A stretch of 64,000 nt of DNA from Ligula intestinalis (taxonomy: Eukaryota > Platyhelminthes > Cestoda > Diphyllobothriidea > Diphyllobothriidae). Under the pieces are notes generated by a model. The model was not told where the DNA came from. It saw only the letters and a list, made by a program, of their open reading frames with translations, and did not search any database. The DNA lies in assembly GCA_036362985.1 (NCBI GenBank), contig JAYGXS010000004.1, positions 11,824,930 through 11,888,929 on the forward strand. The letters run 5' to 3'. Made by a program: the position numbers and the translations under genes. Positions 31,831 through 43,800 of the stretch are shown piece by piece (positions within the stretch are counted from its first letter, which is position 1; each line of letters begins with the position of its first letter).

Positions 31831-32139
31831 TAATTCCTGGCCCCTATGACTGTTGCTTGCTCTTCGTGGACGCTTTTATCGGTGACAGGGGATGCACGCA
31901 AGAGCCAAAAAGCTGAGGATAGTAAAGGAAGTGCGCCTTCGTCCTTCGTACTTGACCGTGCAAATATCTGGAACACGAAACTTCTCCTTCAATTAGGGCC
32001 ATGTTTGACACAATGGCAAAATAAGAATGCGGTAAATACTCTGCAGTGAATAAGTCCACAACTTCTATGTGATGGTTTGGAAATAACATTGGAAATAATA
32101 CTTCGAATGCGATTATCAAAATAGGAACGCAATAAATTC
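31831..32139. other. Unassigned, possible Penelope or LINE remnant
   Basis: Short plus-strand frame 31846-32049 contains FVLDRANIWNT, which weakly resembles a LINE C-terminal WN motif. Too little to assign. Confidence 0.25.
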
Positions 32140-32340
32140 AGAAGCTTCCTACCTATACTGATAGTGACAAGTTTTTGGAGGAAGAGATCATGGTCAGCAT
32201 GATCAAAGGCCTGAGCAAAATCGAAAAAAACTGTATAAAGGGCAAAATAACTGCCTTTATATTAAAGCTCTTGTTTAAAGATAGAGAGCGTGCAGTTGTT
32301 GCTGGGTTATTTTAGAGGTACCCCTGCTGATCCGCATAAA
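32140..32340 (-). mobile_element. LINE reverse-transcriptase scrap
   Basis: Minus strand reads VFFDFAQAFDHADHDLFLQKL, the RT palm motif in the form seen in LINE C (YFDFTKAFDRVDHRLLLLKL). Stops flank it. Confidence 0.65.
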
Positions 32341-32707
32341 AGAGGATGTTCTTGTGCTTTCGAGAAAAGCAAGTATCGTAAGCAGTAATCGTGCCGTAAA
32401 CTTTTTAGGCTGGAGAAAATGTGAATTTGGCGAAAAGTTTAACAACGAAAGTCTGCCGGACTGTTATGTAGATCTAATTTTAAGAACGTAAATTCAATGT
32501 GTATGGAGATCATTAAATCGAGCATTGAAGCATCAAAAACGGTGACTGTTACGATACAGCTGTGGTATGATTGTAGCAGAAGTACAGAATGATGTAGCAG
32601 TGATTTAGGAAATTCACAGAGAAAATAAAATAATCGAGCGATGTATAACATTAATTCTGTTTTACTGAACTGAAAAGTAGGCGGGTCAATTTAATAATTT
32701 CTCACAG

Positions 32708-35700
32708 GTTTTCGCAATGGGCTTACAGAAAGTAATTAACTCCGTCATGGACATGGCGCGGTGGAAAAAATCACTAGCCTATGTGGAACTTATGGACTTC
32801 ATTGGAACTGTAAACACCGCAGTTATATCCAAGCCTATTACCGAAAATCAAAAACACTCAGAAGTATTCCACCATTGAATCCTTTGACGCAGTGTAGAAT
32901 ATTTCCAAAGTGACCTCGCTGATCTCGAAACTTCACGATCACGTGGATGATGTTCCCTTGGACCAAGACGCTCAACGGTTTGGCAACAAGGCTTTTCGTA
33001 CTTGGTCCCACTGGCTGACCGAAAATGCTGGAACATTGTGTTCTGAAATGCTGGGCGGTCTAGAAATATCGGGTAAGAATTTGTTACCCTTTTTATGACC
33101 GATTTTGGTTAAAAATATCCAAAAGTCACTCATTTTGAACACTGCTGATATATCGTCAAGAGTCACTAATACCGAAGTGTATTGACTACGCATCAACCCC
33201 GGCGGAAATCCAGCAGTGAACAGCTGCGGACAATTTGATTGACAGAGGCTGCTGTTATTTCCACTAAGCCATCGTCCTAAGACGGAAGCGACCTATTAGC
33301 AACCGTTGCCTGCGCAATTATAATAGGTTTTTGACGTTGGATTCTCTCATAACATGTAAAAATGAGGCCGAATTTAATTTGGTCACGGTACAGCTCGATT
33401 AGCATCACTGACCACAACTTCGGGCTCAAACACACATGAGCGCACGAGATGCCGAGGGCCATTAAGGAACTGAGTTAAATGACCTTCCATCTAGCCTTTG
33501 GGCCTGCGCTGCTCTTAGCGCTCCCTGCGGTCGGTTCAGTTTTAATCCCTCTAAGGGGAATTGTGTGATGTAACTGAATTGACTTATGCGGTCGCGTAAA
33601 AAGATAGGTGCGTATAACTTTTTCTTTGCCAATTTTTTAACTTTGCGTGCGTGACTTGTGGTCCAATTTTGGGACTTGCCCGATCGAATAGACTGCTAAA
33701 TGCCTTGGGTCGTGACTGTGTTCTCTATTATGCCCCCTGTCGTAGTTTGGAATGCACGAATTACTCGAACAGGGGACTATTATTTCAGCAGCTCAAAGAG
33801 TACCGACCCTGGGTCGTCCTTCCTTTGCAAATATTTGCAGTGACTATTCTATCAATGTGGACGAGGACAGAAATTATATGTCAGAGAATTCCAAAGAGCA
33901 GTTGGGGAGCATACGTAAACTTTAGATCGATGCTAATGGAGCAAGTTCATTTATAGTTGAACGGAGTACTGGTTAAAACGTGTGGTCAATAATTTTCGTC
34001 TTTTCATAAGCGAGTTAGGGCAGGTTGAAGTCGATAAGAGAGAGCTGGTTGCGCGGCGGGGAGGGCTTGGTGGAGGTAGGGAGAAAAGAGGAGTGCATGC
34101 AGTTCAGCGTGCGTTGGATATGTCAGGTTTAGAGCTTGAAGGGATGTTCTTTTGTGCGCACAAGACTAGCTTCCTCAACCTGATAGCGGTCGCTTAGCGG
34201 GGGGCTTAGGTTGATTTGGTGGGACCTTATAAATCACCCAAAAGGCTTCGTTTAGGGTCCTTGAATTTGTACTTACTTGTTATGGCTCAATGATGTCACG
34301 AATGGTACCTCTCCATGCGTGGTGATTGGCGGCAGCGGATCTCGAAAGCTCCACCCAGTCCCTTCTCCAGCGACTGAGGCCGAAGATAGAAGGTCCAAGA
34401 ACTGCTTCCATGTCTTGACGGACGGTGTCTAGCCAAGTCTTCAGTTGCCCTCCTGTTCGACGTTTCCAGGTGGGCTGCGGTGCCGGGTCGAAGGCAGCAT
34501 AGGTAAGCTCCTAGGGCGGACGACGGAGAACGTGTCCAAACCACCTCAGTCGCCTTTCTTTAATGGCTTGAGATATCCTCGTGATACGATCGCAGCGGAT
34601 GCGGACTTTCTCATTTGAGATGAACTCGCTATACTTAACTTGCAGGATCGTCCTCAGACACTGGTAGTCAAAGACCTCCTGTCTTCGCTCATCTTCAGCG
34701 CGCACAGCCCAGCATTCACACCTATAGAGGAGGACTGACAGGGTGGATGCACGGTATGCACGAATCTTCGTGGTGATGGAGATGTCACGTCGGATCCATA
34801 GGCGCTTTCGAAGGATTGAGAAAACCCAGCGAGCAGCATCGATACGCGAGACAATGTCGTCCTTGCTCTGCCCATTCGGTAGCAGCCTCACCCCGAGGTA
34901 TTTAAAGCTGTCTACTTCTTCAAGTTGATAGCCATTAATCCCCAGGGGTGACTTTTCCTGGTCAGGGATGCAGCTCGATAGCAACTTCGTCTTTTCGGAA
35001 TTTATGGAAATGCCTACCGACATAGCGATCTCATTTAACCGCTACACTACTGACTGTAGACCATCAAAGTTTGAGGCTAACAGCGCAATATCATCGGCGT
35101 AGTCAAGATCAGTTAGTCGACGTCCGGATGCAAGTTCAACACCGTCCTCTTCATATAGGGCTTTGCCGAGAATCCAGTCAATGACGCAGTTAAACAGAAT
35201 GGGCGAAAGGACGCAGCCCTGTCGGACACCAGGCCGGATATCGAAAGACTGAGCGAGATTGTTGTGGACCAGGACTCGTGCGGTGGTAGACCGATAGTAG
35301 GCCTTAATAATCGCAATGAGTTTGGTCGGCATTCCATCCAGTTCCATTATTCGCCACAGGGACTCACGATGGATGGAATCGAATGCGGCGGAAAAGTTGA
35401 CGAAGCAAACGGCCGTCGGTTGCTGGTAGCTGTGGCGGAATACTTGAGTGTGCATCAGTGTGAATATTTTATGCGCAAATCCACGCCCAGCTCGGAATCC
35501 GGCTTGGTTGGGTCGTGTCCTAGAGTCACGTACAGACTGGAAGCGCCTGAGAAGAACAACAGCGAAGATCTTTGCAGCAAAATCGATACGATGGTAGTTC
35601 TCGCATCTTGTCTTATCTCCCTTCTTGTGGACAGGTACAAGGATACCTGAGCCCCAGTCATCGGGAACGGTCTCTTCTCGCCATGCCTGTACAATCACCT

Positions 35701-38700
35701 CATGAAGCCGAGGAGCCAGGGTGTCGACACAGGACTTGTAGATTTCTGCAGGAATACCGTCCTCTTCGCACGCCTTGTTGTTGCGTAGCATTGCATTGGT
35801 AACTTCGTCTTCGGAAGGGATGTCACGCGACACTGCGTAGGCAGGAGAGGATTGAAAATCCGCTGTGAAGGAGAGGGAGGGAATGATGGGTTGTTTGTCA
35901 AAGTTGAGTAAGTGCTCGAAGTGTTCACGCCAGCGATAGATCTTGGCCGAGTTGTGGGCAATAAATCTTCCATTCACATTGCCAACAGAATCAGTGTCGG
36001 GGGCTTACCACTAACCTGGCGTATGATTTGGTACAATTTTCGGCTGTCACCAACATTAGAAGCCTGCTCCATAGAAGTCGCCGTTTCGGACCAATACTTC
36101 TGCCGGTCATCTCTAGCCGACTTTGCTGTCAGCTTTCGAATTTGGCGGAAGGAGGCATCGTTCCGGGACCTGGCTCGAGTCGTCTCGGCCGATAGCTGCA
36201 GGGTTCTTCCGCTGATGCAGTCACTGCGGCGCCGCTGAGTGAATCCGAGAATCTTCTCAGCTGCCCCATAGATGGATGTCTTCAGTGATGGCCACTTGCT
36301 ACTGCCCTCGTTGTCAGCCTGGGTCATAAGACGGGACTAGATTTCTGTGCTTAGAGTCTCTGTAGTGTTGGTTTGCCGGAGCTTTGCGACATCAAGGCGT
36401 CTCGCACGTGGCAGTTTGGGCACAGATGAGAGGTGAACCTTCAGGCGCGTGCGAACGAGAACATGGTCAGACCCGTGGACGTTACCAGTTTCGGCACCTC
36501 GCATCGACCTGCTATCGTGGACCCAGCTACGAAACCGTGAACCAACTAGAATGTAATCGATCTGACTGGCGGTACGACCATCGTTCGAATACCAAGTCAG
36601 TAGATGTTTGTGACGATTCTGAAAGCATGTGTTGGCAACAAACAGTCGGTTCTGTTCGGCAAACTGCAGCATCTTCTCACCATTGTCCGTTCGAGAGCCC
36701 AAAACGACCAAGAAGGTGGCTGTTTGTCGGGTCACCGGGCCCAGTCCGGCCATACCAGTCCTCGGCAACAATTAGCAGATCTCGGCGAGGGAGTCGTTCG
36801 GCTAGCTCCTGCAGCTGCGAGTAGAAACTATCTTTGTCTTGCTGTTCAGCCGCCGACGTAGGTGCATACACAGATACGACCGAAATGTCGAACATAGGCC
36901 ATGTGGTCGTTGACTGGTTCCCATGCTAGTAGTGCACGGTTATCTTCTTCCGAGAGGGCAATAGCCACACCGTGTCTACCAGATGAGTCACTCGGACCGC
37001 TGTGATACAAGGTGAAATGAGAATCTACCCCCGGGATTTTGATTTCTCGGGCGCCTGAGTCGGGGAGTCGGACCTCTGACAAGCAACAAACATCCACGTG
37101 GTATTCATGGAGACTGTGCGACTGTCAGACTTTGAGTAACAGGTTCCAGAAATGTTCGCACATTCCAGCATCCAATACCAAGAGTCCGTTTTTTGTTTAG
37201 CAGTCCAGCTTGCACATTATTCGCCCGCACCACCGGACAAGGGTTGCGGAGCGCGTCGGTTCCCGCGGACGCCGTAGCAGGGGTCGTAAAATCGTAAGTT
37301 GACATGTTGATGAGGTTTCTTTGGAATTTTGAATACAGGCGGGTCCCCAACGGCCGCTCGGATTCTTTGTTCGGGGTTGTCTCCTCTAGCACTTTGGCTC
37401 AAGAACCTAACCACAAGGCAGTGGTGTTGGTGGCAAGCAAACCTATTTAATGGCGGTTCACGCTCGCCATGTCAGTGTCGTCATTGGGCCATGCGGCATT
37501 TTATAAGGCAGTCGGTGCGCCAGACCTCAGCTCACCGCGCCCTGGTAACACTGTCGCTGCTGCGTCCGCGACTGCTTATTCGCCAGACCCGGGAGCCTGC
37601 TTATTACGCAGCTAACCTTCACTGAAGGCCGCGCCACTATCCGCCACCCGCGCCAGGTAGCCTGCAGCTTGGCTAACGGGTAACCCGCCTTCATCTTGGG
37701 ATCCACACGATGTTCACGCGTGAGAATAGCGTTGTTTATGCTCCTGACTTTACCTTTCCTGAGCCACGCCAAGGGGTGTTCCCTTATTATTTTGGATAGG
37801 CCCCAAATCGTGTGACGAACATGTACTACATAACAGGAGCAATTAGATAGGTAGCATATGGAGATGGTAACCTATCTTTATCTTTCACGTGTAAGGCTGG
37901 GTTGGTAAAAAATAGTACCCGAATTTTCGCTCTGTGAACGTTCTTGGCATGCCTTGTTCAAGATTCAAGCTTGGGATTTCACTTGCCGCATCGCCTTGAA
38001 AGGCGACTTTTAGGCATGACGATTTCTTTTCCATAGTAAGTTTGGTAGATTTTACTTGTCGCTCAACCATACCTGTTCTTGCGGAGCGTGTCCTGAATTT
38101 CCTTAAGCTCCTCCCTAATACCGTATACCCATAAAATGTTTCTTGCCCTCTACTCCAAGCAGTGAACTAAATATTATTACTTTTATCTGGGTATGTAGCT
38201 GCTTAAGTTCATATATTGTGCGGACTAGGTTTTCTTTTGAAAAACGCTCCTTTGGACGCTACCGTCACGTCTTCAACATAGGAGGGCGTCTTAAAAGAAA
38301 GCGAGCCTGCCGCTTCTACCTCCATCGTGAACTTAGTGGGCAGACTTGATTGGTTGGCAGCATTTAAGAGTGCGCATACGTCAGTTTCAACGATGGCAGA
38401 GATGTCATCAACGTAGCGACCGTAGATTTCCAGCTTATTGATCTCATCGCTTGCTTGATTTTCTCCAGCTTGTCCGTGAATATATTGGCCAACAATTTTC
38501 CAAGAGGCAAGACCATAATAACACCGTCTATTTGTCTGTATAGTTACTTTTACTTGTCATGACTGCGATTATGACTGATCTATGTAGCGTCAATGACGTC
38601 TACGATACTACTCCTACACGCGCGATGATCCGTCGCAGCAGACCTGGACAGCTCAATCCATTCTCTTCGCCAAAACCGGAGGCCGAATACTGAAGGTACA

Positions 38701-40606
38701 ATTCTATTTGACGACGGAATGATTCAAACCAGGTTTTGAGGTGGTTTGCCCGTTAGCCTCACTGCTGGCTGTCCGGCGCGTCCACAGATGGTATACAGGG
38801 TAACGGCTTTCAGTTATCGAAATATAAAAAATTCTTAGATATAAATAATAAACAGTCGCAGGCCTTCAGCGACAATGTTTTCAGAGTGCAGTGGGCTGAG
38901 GTCTGAGACGCGAAAGACATAATATAGTTTCACAAAGCCCGATTACGGCACTGTGACATGGCGACTGCGAACCGCCATTAAATAAGTTCGCTTGCCACCG
39001 CTGCCTCGTGATTTTGCTATTGAGCCAAAGCGCTAGAAGAGGCAATCTTGAACAAGACATCCGAACGTCCGCTGAGAACCCGCCCGTACTCACAATACCC
39101 AAGAAACCTAGTGAAGACTATGTCTCTACTGTTGGTTGTCAAAAACAAAGTGCGCATTTGATGTGCAATTAGAGCCGAGAGTCATTTGCTCTGCTAAGAC
39201 TTAATTTGTTCTGCTGTGCCAGTGCATTTCGTAGCTACTGTGTTGCAAATAAGGAGCTCAGTGGCGTTTTGCTACATTTTCCTTATAAAACGGAACTGAA
39301 CTTAAAATACTTGCATCTACCGTACTTGCTTTTCTAAATGCCAACGCGGAGAACGTTCTTAGAGCACTTGGTTGGGACACCAGCAATTAACCACAATCTG
39401 TTTACTTGCTGAGTTTGTCGTCTGGTTAATGTAGTGCGCATACATTTGACATTGTTAACGACGCCATTTTGTCTAGAGGGAGCGTGGCCGAGTGTTGTGG
39501 AAAAAAACCACAAACGTAAATGAGCTTGGGTCTGTTGCTGACTGAGAACGGACTTCCAAGACATGGTTGGTTCGCGGTGCTAAAACGGCTGAACCAAACA
39601 GGGCCAACCGAAATATACTTCGCCACTAAGTTTTCGAAACATAGCTTATCTTTATCCAACATAAACGGTGTTCATTTTCTTCCACACGCACAGAAAATGA
39701 CAAGGACGAAATCGCCACCTATCTTACCGAATCCGTTGGGAATTCTACTCGCATCGACTACGGTACAGGTCACGAACTTGCCTTTATTGCCTTCGTCCTG
39801 TGTCTTTTCAAAACGAAGTTTCTGCAGGCTCCGGAACCTCAACCGACGCCGGCAAAGCAAACAGACAACCATAATGCTGTGCTCGACGACACCTCGGCCG
39901 TGGCTCTGGTTTTGATGCCCGCATACCTAAAATTAGTCCACCGCCTGCAAACCTACTTCCGCATGGAACCCGCAGGGTCACACGGTGTGTGGAGCCTTGA
40001 TGACTTCCAGTTCGTGCCCTACATCTGGGGCAGTAGCCAACTGATTGGTAGGTCTCAATTTGTTTCACATGATTTAACTTTCGGATGCAGGCACAGGCCT
40101 GTACGAACCAAAGGCGATACCTAGTCGGGAGGTGGCCACAAAGGAACGCGACGTGAATTTACTTTTCTCCTGCATTGATTACATCTTTCAAGTTTGTGCA
40201 ACCAATTTCATTTAATTTTAGCCTTCCAACTAGGTTAAGTCTGGTCCCTTTGCCGAACACTCAAGCACTCTACAAAGTATAAGCGAAATACCACAATGGG
40301 AAAAGGTCAACTCAGGAATGCTTAAAATGTACAAAGGAGAGGTACGTCGAAAGAGCTTAAATAGGATTTAACCTTCTTATTGCCAAAAAAGTAAGAATTA
40401 CTTTACATAAATAGGTGATGGACAAGTTTCCAATCGTCCAACATTTCCTCTTCGGTAATTTGCTCAAAATCGACCCAGCTCCGCCGAGACAAATGGGCCC
40501 TCCAACCAGAAACCGGATACCGCCACCCTCACTGCACTCTGACGGTGGACTGTTTAGAAAACCAGTATCACCGACATCATCGATTCCTCCTTCTGGTGAT
40601 CCGTAG
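32708..40606 (+). CDS. PTPA: Serine/threonine-protein phosphatase 2A activator (PTPA)
   Basis: PTPA is a peptidyl-prolyl isomerase-like factor that activates PP2A catalytic subunits in cytosol and nucleus. Exons 32708-32863, 32898-33072, 39694-40047, 40091-40191, 40234-40341 and 40415-40606 join in phase (1086 nt, 361 residues plus stop). Hallmarks in order: VMDMARWKKSLAYVELMDFI, RFGNKAFRTW, ESVGNSTRIDYGTGHE, RMEPAGSHGVWSLDDFQF then PYIWGSSQL, SGPFAEHS and FPIVQHFLFGNLL. Introns are 34, 6621, 43, 42 and 73 nt; the long one holds RTE debris. There is a roughly 20-residue insertion before YLKLVHRLQTYF and a Pro/Ser-rich C-terminal tail. The first coding exon upstream of 32708 was not identified. 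The gene converges on the RH-domain gene. Confidence 0.93.
33073..34269. other. PTPA intron 2, left part, unassigned
   Basis: Intronic sequence with no element that I can name. Open frames at 33651-33956 and 33982-34197 lack motifs. Confidence 0.4.
34270..37690 (-). mobile_element. RTE-type LINE, near full length, inside PTPA intron 2
   Basis: Minus strand: a 5' UTR (37690-37400), an N-terminal segment (EETTPNKESERPLGTRLYSK), an endonuclease (TLGIGCWNVRTF, VCCLSEVRLPDSG, IDYILVGSRFR, GSDHVLV), a linker (YWSETATSMEQASNVGDSR), an RT and a C-terminal region (CECWAVRAEDERR, RLRWFGHVLRRPP). A 3' end lies near 34270. At least six frame changes break the ORF. In the endonuclease the expected GD of the LLVxGDFN-type motif reads ED (LIVAEDWYGRTG). 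About 3.4 kb, so little is missing. Confidence 0.88.
35042..35977 (-). pseudogene. RTE reverse transcriptase ORF segment (311 codons)
   Basis: An uninterrupted RT frame: YRWREHFEHLLNFDKQP, CEEDGIPAEIYKSCVDTLAP, VPVHKKGDKTRCENYHRI, palm CFVNFSAAFDSIHRESLW, GVRQGCVLSPILFNCVIDWI and catalytic LDYADDIALLAS. It continues at 35023-34511 in another frame (KTKLLSSCIPDQEKSPLG, FKYLGV). Catalytic residues are present, but the split ORF cannot give a full protein. Confidence 0.85.
37691..38564. other. PTPA intron 2, unassigned
   Basis: No element or exon recognised between the RTE 5' end and the next RTE scrap. Confidence 0.4.
38565..38830 (-). mobile_element. RTE 3'-end scrap
   Basis: Blocks GTCAATGACGTCTACGATAC and GACCTGGACAGCTCAATCCA correspond to the 3' parts of the RTE copies at 34290-34500 and 600-760 (minus strand). 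Confidence 0.6.
38880..39120 (+). mobile_element. RTE 5'-end scrap
   Basis: Contains the RTE 5' UTR and start region in plus orientation: AACCGCCATTAAATAAG, then LEEAILNKTSERPL, which parallels the N-terminus EETTPNKESERPL at 37390-37330. No RT follows. Confidence 0.65.
39121..39693. other. PTPA intron 2, right end
   Basis: No exon was needed or found here: PTPA exon 2 joins in phase to exon 3. The intron ends with TTCTTCCACACGCACAG at 39693. Confidence 0.4.
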
Positions 40607-40899
40607 TCCTCCCATGTGCAAGAGTTGGATTTGACTTCAGATGATCAAAACGTTGCTTTCAGAAAATAAAGCCCAGTTTTACTTTATCTTCTTTTGTGAT
40701 ACCCTTAATAGGCAGGACAGAGGCGTATCGTAGCAATTGAAGGGTTATTTGACACGCAAGATAAGTACATTCGATTCAAGTTAGGAAAAGGTTAAAAAAG
40801 TAGAAAACGCGGGCGTTAGAGAAGAACTTAAGTTGCAGGTAGCAACGGCAAAAACTGTCGCATGCGCTGCGCAGGCAACTTTGTTCAATTCCAGAAAAT
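40607..40899. other. Interval between converging PTPA and RH genes
   Basis: 293 bases between the two stop codons must hold both 3' UTRs. An AATAAA at 40667-40672 on the plus strand, about 60 bases after the PTPA stop, is a plausible poly(A) signal. None was seen clearly for the minus strand. Confidence 0.45.
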
Positions 40900-43800
40900 C
40901 TAGCTGATGAGCTGGCCAGACAGAGAAGCCTCGGTGGTTAAGGACATTGAAGACATTCCGGACTGGCGTTGAAGGGCCACTTTACGATTTCGTCGGCATG
41001 CGCTGCAAAAGGGCAACAGCTCCAGTCCGTCAGGTGTGATCTCAACGTTGCAGCTGCTGCCACCGGGGACTCGGGAATCAAAGAAGTTTACAGAACGGAA
41101 AATCTCCGCCACAGTTGTCCGTTCGTTTCTGCTCTGAATGAGGCAGTCAAAGTGCATCGCTCTTGCGCAGCCAGGCGTGGCACACTGCAAAGAATGGACA
41201 CAAAGACATGAAAACCTGCCCGACTTGTTTCCTTCAAAGAGAGCAAACCATTCCCAAAGCCATAGTCTTCTCATGGATGTGAGAAGCCTGGAACAGACCG
41301 TGCTTTCTTGAAAAGTGTTCTGCAAACCTCTCCCCGTAAAGCCCGACTTCCAGGATATCGTGATTGTTCAAAAAACGTCATATTTATCATGGAACGAGAT
41401 TCTATGACCCGCCTCCTGTCATCTGATACCGGGTGGGTACATTGTTCGACGATAAGTTTGGGTGCAATGGCCGCCCATTCAGAAATGGAGCTGGAAGACA
41501 CTTAAGGTTAACTTTGCGACATTACATTACATTGGCCATAGCTTGACGCCAGGAAGGCAATACTGCTAGCATAATTGAAGCCAGTGAGGCGCTGCCCGTG
41601 TGCACATTATACACTGGCGAAACCTTACATGGCGTAAACACAAGAATTATTTGTGAAGCCTACAAAATATGTTCGACTTATATTGAAAAACTACTTCCTT
41701 CTGCTCAGTAGGCATACTTTATTTTTTCTCCCGCCGCGGATTCGCCAAGATGCACGAGTTGGTTCGAGCGCCGGTTTTCGTCTTCCTTCAACTTGCACCT
41801 TTCACCGCCCCCTCCCCCTAATATTGTCTCAGTGACCATGCCCAAGGTCTGCGAACACCTGCCCCCGCTTATGCGCTCTTACCGTTGTTCCAATTGGCGT
41901 TAGTAATGTTAAAAAAGTGCACCTCTGTGACCTCGCCCGATGTCAGCGAACACCCTGAACTTGAATGCGCAATTAGCAATAATGTCAAAATTATTCCTAC
42001 TGAACAGAAGGCAGTTATTTTTCATTGTAAGTCTAAAATATTTTAGGCCTCACAAGCCATTCTCGTCGTACGCACGATAGAACACAACCTTGTGAAACAA
42101 ACAGTAAAGATTGTAGAATAGAACTCCAACAGCGATGGAGCGATAGTAGGCAATAATGGTGACGACTTCCGACGGCCTACCGCTTGACTCGACTCTTTGA
42201 GTTCCCAAGCAGCAAGCTTTCACGTTGGTGGAACCGGCTGTACCCACCTCCGGATAGACTACAGCAAAGAGCTGCACTTCCCTTACCCCCCCCCCCCCGA
42301 CATTTGCCAGTATACATCTTTCTATTTATATCGTTTTTTCGAGAATGGATCTTCCTCATCCGGCGAGGTTGATCCGAATCCTTCTTATTGCCGGCATCGA
42401 GCCCAATCCGGGACCTGCTAGAGCATCCATCAGATGGTTCTGTTCCACGTGCGCCAAACAGATCTTTCCAAACCAAGCCTGTGTCCTGTGTGTGCCTTTT
42501 AACAGCTGGCAACATTTCCGCGCAAGAGGCACTAATTGCTCTGATCTCATTTCTATCCATCAATACAGCGGCTCATAATACAGGTGCATAACCTGTCGTC
42601 AGCCACGAAATGTGCCTGCTCACACGCCTGTACGAGTGCTACCTCCACCTGCCTCATCATCACTGCTATGTAGGCCCGCACGGGATGTCGGGATAGTTCG
42701 CGCTAGGCATAATTGCTTAGCGCGAACGCGTGACGCCCTACTCTACTCTGACCGGTTACCTTTCAGCCAATGACGTTTAAGCCCCACCATAAATCCCCTT
42801 GCTTAACATGACTCACACACAAAACTCCTCACATGTCCTACAGAACACCTCCTGCTGACGGACACCCTTCTGGTTTGCCTATACAACCTTCTGCCTACAA
42901 ACTGCCTTCTGTTTTGAATACACAACAATCACCTCTTGCAAGTCGACAATCAACCCAATTACCGCCACCTCAAATGTCATTGTCCACGAATCCAGCCTCA
43001 CAACAATCCTCAGTACCGCCGCCGCTTATGTCGCTGACCGTCCCAGACGCCTCACCACTTTCTGACCTCAAAATAATGCAGCTGAACTGTAATGGCCTTT
43101 CTGGGAAAACAGATGAAATCATTAAACTCCTCCACGATCATGACATCAAAATAGCGACTCTCCAGGAGTCAAAGCTATCAGCAAAGTCGAAGGTTCCACG
43201 TTTCCCGGGCTTTGCCGTCATTGGAAGAGACAGAGCTCGTAACGCCGGTGGTGGACTGGTCACCTTGGTTAACCACAGCATCAAATACCAGAAGCTGACC
43301 TCTGCAGCAACCTCCGCGGACTCTCCTCTTGAAGAGCACAATGTACAAGTTACCATTGGACCGTCCAGTCTGACTATTCATAACGTATACATTCCTCCAC
43401 AAAGCAGCTGTGACGCCAACTTCAGGCTATCAATAGCCCACATGTGAACGGGTGATTCGAAACTCATCTTGGGTGACTTCAATGCCCACGATGACTTATG
43501 GTTCTCTAATCTTTCCTGTACTAGAGGTGCTTCACTAGCCGAGGAGATCAACAACACCAACTTTGGGGTCCTCACCACGGATGGAACGTCCACGAGACTT
43601 CCTCATTCAGGTACTTGCGCTAGCCTTGACATCTCCATCGTCAGTTGCGACCTATTACTATCAACCTCATGGGACTGTCTATGCAAACTGAGTTCTGACC
43701 ATCTCCCGATAGTTATCACAATCAGCACACATGCCTCCTTGATTTGTAACGCTCGCAAGTGCTTTATGAACCTACGTAAGGCCAGCTGGCCCGGTTTCCT

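Noticed and set aside
40903..41325. Continuous ORF with CLCVHS between the W-rich part and CATPGC
   Set aside because: The segment upstream of 41185 ends TTCTTTGCAG and the exon joins in phase with the upstream RH exon at 47042, so the extra residues are intron sequence.
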